Source: Adineta ricciae (lineage: Eukaryota; Rotifera; Eurotatoria; Adinetida; Adinetidae). From it: a stretch of 64,000 bases of DNA. Where the stretch lies: NCBI GenBank assembly GCA_905250025.1, contig CAJNOJ010000011.1, positions 5,287 through 69,286 of the forward strand, in the 5' to 3' direction. Made by a program: the position numbers and the translations under genes. Positions 51,501 to 63,722 of the stretch are shown here, one piece after another; the stretch's first letter is position 1, and each line of letters begins with the position of its first letter. Below the pieces are notes generated by a model, which worked only from the letters and a program-made list of their open reading frames with translations, was not told the DNA's origin and did not search any database.

Positions 51501-54500
51501 ACCGAAATCGTATCTCTCGTTTCTCAATGGTTATAAAGAGATTTATTCTGAGAAATTATATGAAATCGAATCGATGGCTCGACGTATGAACGATGGTTTG
51601 ACCCGTTTGGTTGATGCGGAGAAGGCAGTGATTGTCATGAAGGAAGAATTAGTTGTTAAAGAGAAAGAATTGGACACAGCCAATCGAAAGGCCGATGAAG
51701 TTTTGAAAGAAGTCGCTGTGAAGAAAAATGCCGCGGAAGTTGTTCGACAAGAGGTGCAAAAAGTCAAAGATACAGCACAATCGCTCGTCGATGAGATTGA
51801 CCGAGATCGAATGCAAGCCAATGCTGAGTTAGAAACGGCTAAACCAGCTTTGATTGTAAAGCAGTTTCAAAACGAAATGTAATCTTTCGTATTCGTGTAT
51901 TTTTAGGCTGCTGAAGAAGCGTTAGAGACGATTACACAGAACGATATTGCTGTTGTCAAACGGCTTGGTCGTCCGCCACGTTTGATTCGACAAATGATGG
52001 ACTGCGTTTTGATTCTTTCTGGACGTCCATTGAAAAATCCAATTAGATTCGATACAGATATTGGTGGTCCTGAGCCCAGTTGGGATAATTCATTAAAAGT
52101 ACGAATATTTGAATTTTTTCACTTGAATATCTCACACGTTCATTTAGATGATGAATGATACAAATTTTCTTCAAAATCTTCGAACATTCCCGCGAGATCG
52201 TATTAACGATGAACAAATCGAACTACTTCAACCTTATTTTCGCGTACCGGATTACACACCTGAAGGTGCGAAAGTCGCTGCTGATGCTATTGCCGGCTTG
52301 TTAACATGGACCCGGTCAATGGCTGATTTCTTCTACGTAAACAAACGTGTCATGCCGTTGAAAGGTAATTTAGCCAAACAGGAAGCTCGACTAGTCAAAG
52401 CGAATAAACAATTGCAAATCGCACAAGACGAATTAGATCGACGTGAAGAAGAACTAGCTGAAGCTCAATCAGAATACGATGTAGCGATGGGAATCAAACA
52501 ACGCTTACAAGACAATCTTGATCGAACGTTGAAACGAATGAATGCTGCCAAAGAATTAATTGCTGGCCTAGCTGATGAACAAGAACGATGGACCGAACAA
52601 AGTAAACAATTCCGAGCACAGATTGGCCGGTAAGAAGTTTTGAGATGTAAACATCGAACTCGTTTGTTTGTAATTCAATAGACTGGTTGGTGATGTTCTT
52701 CTCTGCACTGGCTTCCTTTCCTATCAAAGTCCATTCAATCAAGATTTTCGTATGTTACTCGCAAAAGATTGGCAAAAACTATTAACCGAACGAAATATCC
52801 CATTCACTCGGACATTGAATGTTTCGGAATATCTAACTGATGTAACAATGGTTGGCGAATGGAAACTACAAGGTTTACCAAACGATGAATTATCGATTCA
52901 GAACGCAATTATCGTTACGCGTGCTAAACGTTATCCATTGTTAATTGACCCGCAAGGTCAAGGCAAAGCGTGGATTAGAAACAAAGAATTGTATAATGAT
53001 CTACAAACAACAAATTTGCATTCGAAACACTTTCGACAACATTTAGAAGATTCCTTATCACTCGGACGGCCATTACTGATCGAAGATGTCGGCGAAGAGC
53101 TCGATCCCGCTTTAGACAATATCTTAGAAAAGAATTTCATTCGAACGGGAACATCGTTGAAAGTTAAAATCGGAGATCGAGAAATCGATATATTGAAAGG
53201 GTTTAATTTGTATATCACAACGAAATTGGCCAATCCGTCATTTACGCCTGAGATTTCAGCGAAAACATCGGTGATTGATTTCACTGTTACAATGAAAGGT
53301 CTAGAAGATCAACTGTTAGGTTTAACTATTCTGAAAGAAAAAGCAGAGTTAGAAGCGGAACGTGTGAAAATGTTAGAAGATATCCAGGCAAATAATAAAC
53401 GAATGAAAGAATTGGAAGATAACCTTTTGTTACGATTAACCAATTCGAAAGTAAGACAGGCGATTTGCTAAGCTCTAGTGTTGCACTTCACTGGATTTCA
53501 TTCTTCTAGGGTTCATTAGTTGACGATGATGATCTTATTCAAACATTGAAAACAACCAAAATCACCTCGAATGACGTGAAACACAAACTTCAGATCGCTA
53601 CGGAAACAAGTCAGAAGATCAACATCGCTCGTGAAGAATACCGTCCTGTCGCTACACGTGGTTCGATCATCTATTTTCTCATTGTTGAAATGTCCCTAGT
53701 GAATGTTATGTATCAAACGTCTCTCAAACAATTTCTCCAATTATTCGATCAAGCACTCGAACGTTCACCACGAGTAATTTTCATCCCAGATTGACACTAG
53801 TCTTTGATGAGGTTTCTCATTATTTTAGTCACCTGTCACCGCGAAACGCATTACGAATATTATGGAGTATTTGACCTACGAAATCTACAAATATGCTGTT
53901 CGAGGATATTATGAAGAACACAAATTTATGTTCACACTTTTGCTGGCTTTGAAGATCGATTTACAAGCTAGTCGAATTAAATTTGACGAATTTCAAACAT
54001 TAATCAAAGGCGGAGCGTCATTGGATACGAGCACAGGTATATCGATGTCTTGAGCTTAACAGTAACTAGTGGAATATCTGTAGTACCGCCAAAGCCTTCG
54101 TACAAATGGTTGCAGAATGATGCATGGCTCAATCTGGTTGAACTATCGAAACTTTATCAATTCAGCGATATTCTTCATTCAGTAATCAGCTTGTGGTTTG
54201 TTGAAGACGAAGAAGTATATTTCGTTTTATTTTTAGTTCCATCGAGCTGGATCAGCATGGGAAACATGGTTTAAAGTATGTAGAAACATCTTGTTTACTT
54301 GACAAAAAGGGAAAACATGCACTTTGCCTCACGATAGGTTTCACAAACTATTCTTCCGCACGTTCGTATCCTCTGCTAAATTGCACTTCTCTCGTTCTGC
54401 ATTGATCCTTATCTTTCGTAATCAACTCGTTTTCCTTTTGTAGAAAGACGAACCTGAACGCATTGAATTGCCCGATGGATGGGAACTACAACTAGACAAA

Positions 54501-56646
54501 TTTCGTCGTTTATTATTAATTCGCTCAATAACGCCATCGCGTTTCGTGAAATCAGCGAATGATTACATCATCGATTCCTTGGGACCGAAATATGGCGAAG
54601 GTGTTGTACTCGAGATGGATAAGATGTGGGAAGAATCAGATAAATGTTCACCGATGATTTGCTTTCTCTCGATGGGTTCGGATCCATCGGTTCAAATTGA
54701 AACTCTAGCAAAGAAGAAAGGTCTTGATTGTCACGCAATATCCATGGGTCAAGGACAAGAAGTTCACGCTCGACGATTATTATCACAAGCATATGCGAAT
54801 GGAACTTGGGTTCTGTTACAAAATTGTCATTTGTCTATAGAATTTTGTGAGGAATTCTTAGTACAATTGACCGACAATACCGATCGTATTCATCCCGATT
54901 TTCGTCTATGGATCACTACGGAAGTTCATCCTAAATTTCCCATCGGTTTACTACAAATTTCTCTTAAATATACAGCTGAACCACCACAGGGCATTAAAGC
55001 TGGCTTGAAACGGACCTTCGCTGGTTTAACGCAAGAACAACAATTGGAAGCAAATACACAAGAGAAATGGCGACCGTTACTATACACAGTCGCGTTTTTG
55101 CATACCATTGTTCAAGAACGACGAAAGTTTGGTCCACTCGGATGGAATATACCCTATGAATTTAATCAATCGGATTTCAATGCCACTGTCCAATTTATTC
55201 AAAACTATCTCGATGAAATGGATACAAATAAGGTAAGTGAACAAGTTTTTCTTAGATAATTATAGTCTAAACTTCATTGATTGTTAGCCGATGCAATGGA
55301 AAATGATTCACTATATGATATCGGAAGTACAATATGGAGGTAGACATATGGAGAAATTTGACTGGAAAGAAGTTTGATTGATTTTTAGGTCGTGTAACGG
55401 ATGATTTCGATAAACGTTTGTTGAAAACTTACGTTCAAAGTTGGTTTCGCGATGAAATGTTCGATCCTAATTTTCAATTCGAAGAAAAAACCTATCGAAT
55501 ACCGAAAATCACACATATGGATGATATATTTAATTACATCGACACAATACCAAACTATGACAGTGGAAAAGTCTTCGGATTAAGTCCATTAGCAAATGAC
55601 CGGTAAGTAAATTCCAGATTTCTTAAACTCCAATTAACATCATTGTTTTCTAGATACCAAGAAGATACAACACGAAAAGTTCTCGATACGATTTTGAGTA
55701 TTCAACCGAAAGAAGCTCGTGGCGGTGTGGGTGAGACACGCGAAGCGGTTATCTATCGTCTAGCAAGCGAAGCCTTAGATAAATTACCCGCTGATTATAT
55801 TGCATATGAAGTCAAAGAACGTCTTTCCAAACTTGAGCCAATGAATATCTTTCTTCGACAAGAAATCGATCGTTTTCAACGCGTATTGAACATTGTACGG
55901 CGTACATTGGTTGAATTGAAATTAGCTATCGATGGTACGATCGTTATGAACGAAGATTTGCGTGATGCTTTAGATCGAATGTACGATGCGAAGATTCCAA
56001 CACTTTGGCTGAAATTGTCGTGGGAATCATCAACATTAGGCGCTTGGTTTTCCGATTTATATGCGCGAAACGAACAGTATCGTTCGTGGTTAAAACTTGA
56101 TAAAGACACTCGACCGATCGCATTCTGGATGACAGGATTTTTCAATCCACAAGGATTTCTCACAGCTATGCGACAGGTAACAAACAGATTGAAGGACACG
56201 CTTCATAAATTCTCTCTTCATTTTAGGAAATTACACGAGCTAATCCAGGCTGGTCACTTGATAACGTCGTGCTCACAAATAAAATAACTCGCATGGATCG
56301 TGACTCACTAAAAGAGGCACCACGCGAAGGCGTTTATGTTTACGGTCTGTATGTCGAAGGAGCGAAGATACGTAATGGTGTTCTGGATGAGTTAAAAGCC
56401 AATGAAAAACTTCTCACACATCCTATGCCGATTATACATATCTCAGCGGAAGCCGAGGTTAGTACAAGTGGTGCACCGGCGAAACAAGAACGTCGACCAG
56501 TATATTATGCACCTGTATATAAAAAACCACGCCGAACTGATCGAAACTACGTATGTACGTTGAAATTGGAATGTCCTCCAGGTGACAAAACAGGACCAAA
56601 CGTTTGGACATTGCGAGGTGTCGCAATTCTCTGTGATATCAAATAG
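39525..56646 (+). CDS. Axonemal outer-arm dynein heavy chain (DNAH5/DNAH8 class)
   Basis: This is the motor subunit of the ciliary outer dynein arm. The first exon is 39525-39629 ([13 protein letters not shown]), followed by a 549-bp intron. The N-terminus ([33 protein letters not shown]) matches DNAH5. The tail fills 40.2-46.6 kb. AAA1 has [14 protein letters not shown], split by an intron near 47.22-47.28 kb, and [23 protein letters not shown]2 has [10 protein letters not shown] (48.31 kb). AAA3 has GEQGSAKT (49.47 kb) and AAA4 GVGGSGKQS (50.73 kb). The stalk coiled coil spans about 51.55-52.63 kb around a microtubule-binding domain ([14 protein letters not shown]). AAA5 carries [14 protein letters not shown]. 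The C-terminus ends ...[14 protein letters not shown] at 56646, as in DNAH5/8 (HWVLRGVALLCDVK). P-loops are intact. A low-complexity stretch interrupts the tail at 43.5-44.3 kb. DNAH5 and DNAH8 cannot be separated by eye. Confidence 0.93.
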
Positions 56647-57972
56647 ACAAAGTGCCAATAATTTACATTATCTTTTGTGCAGTATAACAAAAAGATTGTT
56701 CTATTCTTTTACGCCATAGTTTTTAATGTTGTATGCAATTTAATATATAAATATATTTATCTGTTTTGAAAATTGAACCGACGAGAAGGTTCTGGAATGT
56801 CCTCAAACGCAACGGTCGTCTGCAAGACCTTCCGAAGGTTTCATTTCGCCAAGAGGCTTTCTCAATGAGTGACTCTGAATAGTCGATATCAAGTGCTTCA
56901 GTCAGAATCAAGGATAAGTGAAACTAGTGAACTGATTATTTAAAGTTCGCTCGTATAGAACAAGAACTCAGCATCCTTTCGAATCGCTGACGGCTATGAA
57001 TTTATCACTTCTACTTCAATGAAAGTCATTTATCTTTGTTTGCCGACAGTTTCCATAAATTTCCTTGGCTTTTTTTTTCAAATCATTCTGCTCAACGTCA
57101 TTACGCATAATCGTACAAATTCTTGCTCGACATTCTTTCGTCAATGTCAAATACACACACATATATATCAATGGAAATGATTTCTTCGTACATATTCAAT
57201 TGACCATTACATAACCGTTCTTTTTTTTACTTCTCCTCATACAATGGAGTCTTTAAACATAAACAGCTACTTCTTCTCCCTTGACAGTGTTACCACATGC
57301 AACAAATGATCTAATCAATTGCTTTCCTGACACTGTACACCAAACGTTGATTCTTCAAGATTATATAACTCGCTTTCGATTATCTCCACATCAGTGTGCC
57401 ATATTAGGTTGATTGAACTGGAGCGTGGAATGTCAAAACGAAGATTTTCGTTCATCTTTCTCGTTCATCGAAATTCAATTCTCATCATTAGAATTCAAAT
57501 TTCATGCATACGTAGATTAGAACTTCATCTCAATAATTCTCTCATTTCTTTCCTTTTTAATATCATGTCATTGATGATTAGATGAGTAGGTGTCCAACGA
57601 CTCGTCTCATTGTGGTTAGTTAGCGATAATAAGAATTGCATATAATGGGTACGTCTATCAAAAGCGTTCGTTTTCTCCCCTCTCTTCTCTCCCTTATCCA
57701 TTTTTCTTAGCATTTGTAGACATATGTGTATGCATGTCAACACATCAAACAGAAGAGAAGGGGAAGAAAGGCACACATATATACACATGCGCATATACAG
57801 AGAATACATGCTAAAAATAATGTCAAGGATACAGTTAGTTATTTCTATTTGATGACAGAGTATGTTTTTGTACAGAACGAAGCGCATACAAGCGATGAAA
57901 GAAAGAACAAACTAAACGAATAAGGTATCCTATTCGTCTTTATAATATTATCGTTGTTATAATATATACTGA
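56647..57972. other. Intergenic region, dynein / small heat-shock protein
   Basis: About 1.3 kb without a supported gene. A TTTATAATATTATCG stretch about 30-45 bp before the sHSP start may serve as its TATA element. I looked for heat-shock elements (alternating GAA/TTC at 5-bp pitch) and found GAA/TTC words near 57440-57480 but with wrong spacing. Confidence 0.5.
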
Positions 57973-58686
57973 ATGGCTTCCTCGACAATTATTCCTGTTG
58001 TTTATACTCAACATCCAACAGAAAAATGTCGTTTACGATCACCACCGTCATCTTCACATCACTATTCAATTCAAGATCACGGACAAGGCTATCGAACATA
58101 TTCATACGAGTTTGATTTACCGGACTATGAACCAGAAGAAATAACTGTTCTACTTGACGAGAACGGCACCTTACGTATACGTGCTCATCGTCCACCATGT
58201 CGTGAATTCAAACGTGAATATAATCTTGGCGGACCGAATGTGGACACAACACTCGTGAGAAATACAATCGATAGTCGAGGACGTCTTCGTGTAGATATTG
58301 ATGTGCGACCACGACGTTATGATTCACATGCAAACGCAAACGACACATTTACATTTGATTTACAAGGTTATCGACCGGAAAATATCACTGTACGTATTAA
58401 TCGACATGGTCTATTAAAAATCAACGCTCAACATTTCGATAATACATCGGGTAATCATATTAATCGTGAATATTATCGACAATATCAATTACCGTCGAAT
58501 ATCGACCCCGATCAAGTACGTGCTCGAATGGATGCAAATCAAATCTTAACGATTGAATTACCTCCACCTTCACCCTCAAGAAATTACACGAAACGTGAAT
58601 ATTGGATGCCCGTCTACGAAAGAAGCTATCCGCCTGCCTGTGGTACAGGACCATATGGTGGTTATTGCTGTTGCAATCTTATGTAA
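57973..58686 (+). CDS. Small heat-shock protein with two alpha-crystallin domains
   Basis: A 237-aa intronless protein, an ATP-independent chaperone of the HSP20 family that should bind unfolding proteins in the cytosol. Two alpha-crystallin domains (ACD) lie in tandem. ACD1, about residues 38-112, runs from YSYEFDLPDYEPEEITVLLD to RLRVDIDVRP. ACD2, about residues 120-198, runs from TFTFDLQGYRPENITVRIN through YYRQYQLPSNIDPDQVRAR to NQILTIELPPP and keeps the usual 'LP..IDPD.V.A....N..L.IE.P' end. ACD1 has the DLPDYEPEEI start but a diverged middle. The tail (CGTGPYGGYCCCNLM) is Cys/Gly-rich and lacks an obvious I-x-I motif. Most animal sHSPs have one ACD; tandem forms are known in some invertebrates. 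It converges on the BBS6-like gene, with 121 bp between the stops. Confidence 0.85.
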   Translation: MASSTIIPVVYTQHPTEKCRLRSPPSSSHHYSIQDHGQGYRTYSYEFDLPDYEPEEITVLLDENGTLRIRAHRPPCREFKREYNLGGPNVDTTLVRNTIDSRGRLRVDIDVRPRRYDSHANANDTFTFDLQGYRPENITVRINRHGLLKINAQHFDNTSGNHINREYYRQYQLPSNIDPDQVRARMDANQILTIELPPPSPSRNYTKREYWMPVYERSYPPACGTGPYGGYCCCNLM

Positions 58687-58807
58687 TAAACAATCGAAAC
58701 AAACACCAATAGAAAAAGACATATTTATTAATTAAGTAAAACAAAATAATCACAAAGAAAGAGAGAGAGATATACACGTAATCTCGGAGCTTTTTTTTTG
58801 TATTGAT

Positions 58808-60299
58808 CTAACTTTTTTCGACTACAACTTTTTTTGTAGTACTGTGTACACCATCGATTTTATGAATATAACATAGAAACTGAATTCCATTACGCAGATA
58901 CTGTTGAAAAAGACAAACGGGAAGTGAAATGTAATCTGATTTAGTCAAATGAATACAGCGATGTTCTAAGATGTGTCTGAGTTCAGGAATTTCTTCTCCA
59001 ACGAATTTTAAATAATCCTGTTCTCTACTAACTGCTAACATTCCTGATGTTTTCAATTTTTCGAGAAGATATTTCACCAAACGAACGATGTTTATCAAAA
59101 TCTTTTGCGTTGTTAACATGAGAGTAGGTGTTGGTACACAAGTGAGAAGAGTTTGATGTGAACCTAAATAAAATTTGTTTAAAATGATGTAATTGAAGAT
59201 GATTGGACAAACGAACCGTTTGATGATAAGTAGATGTAGGATTGTTGATTGATTTGAACGTGACGGTCGATTAAAAATGTCGAGATTTTATCGAGTTTGT
59301 CATCGTCTGCGATGAACAAACGATTACATGGTAAACATCGATAAACTTTTAGTAAAAATTCAAATGTTTGATCATCTAATGAATCGATGACATTGATATT
59401 GGCTTGATGCAATTCAAAAAGGAATTTTCCATTTAGATATGTTAACGAAATGATCAATTGAACATCGCTTAAATAATTCTGTACAAATTGGCGATAGACA
59501 AGTGTATCATAGGATAAAAATGCTTGGTTCTTGTCGGAGATTGTGAATGACGAGTCATCGGAATCAAGATTTAAAAAAACAACCGTAATTGGACTATTCG
59601 ATATGAACGAAGGTAAAAGTTTTTGAGAATTATGAACAGGTAAAAGTATTCCATCAATCAATCGCGATTGTTGAATCGTTGATCCGACTGTAGAAAACGA
59701 TAATTGTTGATTGTAAACCAAATAATCATCAATTCGATCGAGATTATCTAAAAACAAACAAGAGTTTGTCTTTCCGATGATTTCTGTCTGAGTAATTCAT
59801 ACGAACGTTTGATTAATTGACAAAGCAGATTCTGATAGAAACCTTTGCGATCGAAAATTGCTTTTGGCAACGTATTCAGTATATGGTTAACCAATAAATC
59901 AATATCAATCTCTTCTCTCCATTGAAAGATGCTTGATTTATATTCTAATGCTTGTAATTTATCATCGATATTAGATAAGAATGTTCGTCGTTCATGTGCG
60001 TTCAGCTGAATGAAAGTTTGATCGAGGCAAGTGTCGCGGAGAAAAAATGCGAAGACTTTCACATAAGTTCCTAGCTGTTCTTCGAAACTACTGAAATGTT
60101 TGTTTAACAGTGCGAGAATTGCAGGCGAAGAATTCGTCTTTGATGAAGATTGATATGCGCGAAGTAAATCGGCACCGAAGATTAATTGAGCGAAATGACC
60201 ATCTGTACTACAATGTAAGGCATATCTTTGCAAACAGGAAGAAAATAATTGACAAATAGATATTAGATGTAATTTGACTTGTTCAGGAAACGATACCAT
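58808..60299 (-). CDS. MKKS/BBS6-like chaperonin-family protein
   Basis: Three exons, 60299-59807, 59747-59217 and 59163-58808, give 459 aa. MKKS/BBS6 is a group II chaperonin relative that, with BBS10 and BBS12, helps assemble the BBSome at the cilium base. Support is by pattern: STDGHFAQLIFGADLL aligns with human FSDCGLFTAILCCNLI, LVNHILNTLPKAIFDRKGF with LVRSILTSKPACMLTRKE, and QQSRLIDGILLPV with the GQRVIDSTVLPGILI block. The C-terminal QQYLRNGIQFLCYIHKIDGV fits the closing chaperonin helix and 'iD' motif. It is shorter than human MKKS (570 aa), mainly at the N-terminus; a stop lies in frame upstream of the ATG. No GDGTT ATPase motif is seen, as in other BBS chaperonins. Both introns begin GTTCGT. 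BBS10 or BBS12 are alternatives. Confidence 0.55.
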
Positions 60300-60603
60300 A
60301 TTTCTTTGTCATTGAGCCATGGACTAATGTCTTTTGTATTGTTTCTAAGACAAATTTATCTGTCAAATAGACGTCGCTAGTAATAGGTGAAATATTTATT
60401 GACTGATTTTATTTATTTGTATGAAAATGTTTGAATTCATTGGAAATTGCGAATTATTTTTCATTTTAAATGAAGATCGATTACGTGAGAATCAATTTGA
60501 TTCGTTCTTTTTCAACGAATGTAGATTCAATGTCTTCAATATGACAGACATAAGCATGGTGTCAGTCAATAGTACGTTTAATATTTGATATTTCTTTAAT
60601 GCA
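60300..60603. promoter_or_regulatory. Divergent promoter region, BBS6-like / PIAS
   Basis: Only 304 bp lie between the start codons of the minus-strand BBS6-like gene and the plus-strand PIAS gene, so the two probably share a bidirectional promoter. The segment is AT-rich and carries no clear TATA box at the usual distance from either start. Confidence 0.45.
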
Positions 60604-62318
60604 ATGCAACCATCATCCGCTATGACTTCCTCCAGCAGTCGAACACATTCGTTAACACAGGAGCATCGTAAACGACTCTATAGTCTCATATGCGAACTGG
60701 ATAATGAACAATTACACAACTTTCTCAGTAATCATGTACAAAAATCTTCATTAGTAAATCAGTTTGGGCCGAATGCGCGTGAACAACTGATTCATCAAAG
60801 TTTTCTGCTGTTTGATAATTTTTATTCGATGGAGTTAGAGCAAAAATTGAGAAGTTTAGTCCAGAAAAAACATTCGAACGAGCTTTTTCCGCGTTTTCCA
60901 CAACCGTATTTCATTCCTCAACAACCTGAACAGTATAATGCACGACCAAATTATCGCTTTACAACACCGACTGCCGTAATGCAGCAATTACGACCAAGTA
61001 AACTAGTTGATTTCGAGTTTCAAAAGAAAAATCGATGTTCTTCTTTGCTTTCAGTTCGACCAAATCCAATTTCCTCATCACAAATCAATCTTCGCTCTCA
61101 GCAACCACAACAACAATCCCGTTCAGCCTCATTATACTCAATCCCAGATCATATTCCACACTCTACTGTACCACCTCTTCAATCTGGTGCACGACGCCAT
61201 CAGGCTCCACTCACAACGCCAATTCCTTCCAAAACATATCCGACTTTACGACCACCGATAACTAAAATCGCCTACAAAAACCTGCCATTCTATTATGTGC
61301 TCGGCTGTGTTCATGAACGATATAACATCTTTATTTATGATGCCTACCGTAAACAATTCACATCTCGCGATCAATTTATTTTGCCACTCGAGGTATGCAA
61401 TCAACTAGCATTATCCTACGACTACGATCCAGTCTTGGATTGCAACAAAACGAGCAAATGTCTTCTCTTACGTCTCGCACGCCTTGATCAACCTCCGACA
61501 TTCAATGGAAAGTACGAGGATAGCCTTCCTGTGAATGTTGTGATTCAGGTTAATGGTCATGTTTTGACAAATCTACCAGCACCGAAGCCATGCACTCGTC
61601 TGCAAAAAGATTACGTTCGAGTCGGCCGTGAAATCGATATAACACCGCATTGTATGTTCAATCCCATTCTGAAAAACGACATAACTATCCTTTGGACATA
61701 TCCTGCTGATAATAAAAACCTAGCTCCTCAGTATAAGGACGCGGAATATGCTTTACATGTCTTTCTCGCTGAATGTTTAACCATGGAGAGTCTATGCGAG
61801 CATGTGCTGAGGAAACCAATGAAATTCAATCGTGAAGATCTAATAAAACTGTTGTCAAAAGCAAGTGCACATGATCGTGATCTGGGGCTTGAAGTGAGCG
61901 ATCAAAAATTAAAACTAATATGTCCCATCGATCAAAAACGACTGAAGAAGCCAGTTCGAGCAACTACATGTCAACATTTACAATGTTTCGATCTGACAAA
62001 TTATATCAGTAAGGACGAATATCGACTAACGATGAGTTATTCAATTGATTGATTTTAGGCTTGAACGAAAAATCGAACAAATGGATGTGTCCGGTTTGTA
62101 ACAAACCAGCTCTATACGAAGATTTACAAATCGATTGTTACATGGACTCAATTTTACAATCCATTCAGAATCATGACATATCAGAAATATCAATCGACAG
62201 TGAATTGTGCTGGTTGCCAATTATACCATCAAGTAGTCTAATCGAACAAACGGATACAAAATCAAATACCAAACCTTTCTCATCATCAACTGATGTGATA
62301 TGTATTGACGACGACTAA
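60604..62318 (+). CDS. PIAS: PIAS-type E3 SUMO ligase
   Basis: Two exons, 60604-62008 and 62059-62318, code for 554 aa. PIAS proteins move SUMO from UBC9 to nuclear substrates and modulate transcription factors. The N-terminus (residues about 15-90) is helical but not a clear SAP domain. A Gln/Pro/Ser-rich linker follows (about 95-220). The PINIT domain lies at about 222-385, beginning LPFYYVLGCVHERYN and containing SLPVNVVIQVNG (PIAS1-like 'PPNLCVKVN'). The SP-RING starts near residue 437 with LICPIDQKRLKKPVRATTC, then QHLQCFDLTNYIS across the intron and WMCPVCNKPALYEDL. The Cys/His zinc ligands of the C-terminal half (C-x-H-x-x-C and C-x-x-C) are intact. The very end, DVICIDDD, is a SUMO-interacting motif with an acidic flank. 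No SAP motif and a short C-terminus set it apart from vertebrate PIAS1-4. Confidence 0.9.
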
Positions 62319-63722
62319 ATAACCAAAATTTTTCTTTGCTTGGCCTTTTTAATATTTTAATCAATAGTTTTTACTAATTTTCTGTACGAAGATTATTTCT
62401 AATATGGATACAACACAGAAAAAAAAAGACTTGTTTCAAGTGGCCTGGGTAAACATGAACGCACTTTTTCTCACCTGGCGGATGTGAACGGCGAGGACAA
62501 GTTCTTTATAATTAACAATGTTGAAATAGGATGTGCACAGAAAGTCAACGAAGAATAAACATAATATTGTTTGACTTCCGGGGATGCGCACTGAAATGCG
62601 ATTCGTCTTTCTTACTGGGAGAACTTGAAGCTAAACCAGAATTTGATTCTCTCAACGTGCACTGCATTTCAAGACGAGAAACTCTTATTCTATTCTCTGA
62701 AAACTCACGAATCATAATACGATTAGCTTAGAAGCAAATAAGATAGAATTTTTGATGAATACGTTTGATTATTTCATAAAGTAACTTCCTGGGCCGTTCA
62801 TGAAGGTAATTATTTCCATCTGCGAAGAATTGTTCAAATCAAGACCTAACTAAGCATTCGCTAAACTGTCTAATGAATTCTCTTGTCAATCTATCAAATT
62901 TGTTTCTCAATGCAAGACAAAGCCTGTGGAATTAATATTGATCGAAAATATTCATACGACTGCGCTTTTCTTCTGCTTGATCTGGCCAATAAAAATTCAT
63001 AAGTTTTGATGAATGACAGTTGTTTCTATTCAGACAATTCTTTTTGCTGTCTTAAGTATATGTAAATATATCAGTCGCAAACGTATGGGAAAATCATTAG
63101 ACGAGCGAATCATCGGTCAGATGTGATGATGATGATGATGATGATTAACAAATCGAAACTGATCATGATGGATGTATGGAAAGTTTCTAACCTATTCGCT
63201 AAGATTTCCGATAGTTCTCATTTCCTCGTCGACAACGAGGTTATATATGATTGTCCTTGTCACCTTTAGACAGCCGCACTGAACTTGATGAAAGCCTATT
63301 TGTTTGTAGTGAAAGAACAAAAGAAAGCATAATAGTACCTCTTCCTTTTTCTCGACTTGTTCTTCTTCTCTTTCTTCTTCACAAGTTCAACTTCTACAGC
63401 AGATAAAAATCTGTCCTGCTGTTCTTACATCTTGACAAATCAGTTTCAGCTTGCTTCTCTCGTTTTTTTTTCCTCTCTCACTCTCTGTCTCTTTTTCTCT
63501 TGTTCAGTTACTCGAAGACTAAACGACTCTATTCACTTACTCTCTTTTTTCTCTTTCATCACACATTCACGCAATAACTAAGACAGATAGACAGACAGAC
63601 ATCCATCGAAGAAGAGAGAAAGAGAGAGAGAAAAAACGAGTTCATTAAATGAGATCAGGCAAAGTAACAACGACAACTATTGTATTTCTTTCTTTTCATC
63701 TTCATTTTCATTCATACATATA
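62319..63722. other. Intergenic region with microsatellites
   Basis: No gene recognised. The stretch holds a GAT trinucleotide run (63124-63145), CT-rich sequence at about 63340-63560, a GACA/GATA-type run near 63583-63600 and a GA tract near 63610-63632. The CT/GA tracts just upstream of the next start codon resemble those around the candidate first exons of the sacsin-like gene and may be promoter-associated. Confidence 0.5.
63124..63145. repeat. (GAT)n microsatellite
   Basis: Seven consecutive GAT units follow ATGT and end at GATTAAC. It is intergenic with no coding role seen. Confidence 0.9.

Noticed and set aside
54275-54441. Possible break in the dynein gene
   Set aside because: The interval looks at first like missing sequence, but GT..AG ends join the flanking exons with continuous DNAH5-like protein, so it is a slightly long intron.
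57427-57480. Possible heat-shock element upstream of the sHSP gene
   Set aside because: Several GAA and TTC words occur but spacing is 3-4 bases instead of two, and the site is about 500 bp from the start codon.
62531-62731. 66-codon plus-strand frame after the PIAS gene
   Set aside because: Start codon context is poor and the frame has no family pattern or downstream exon.
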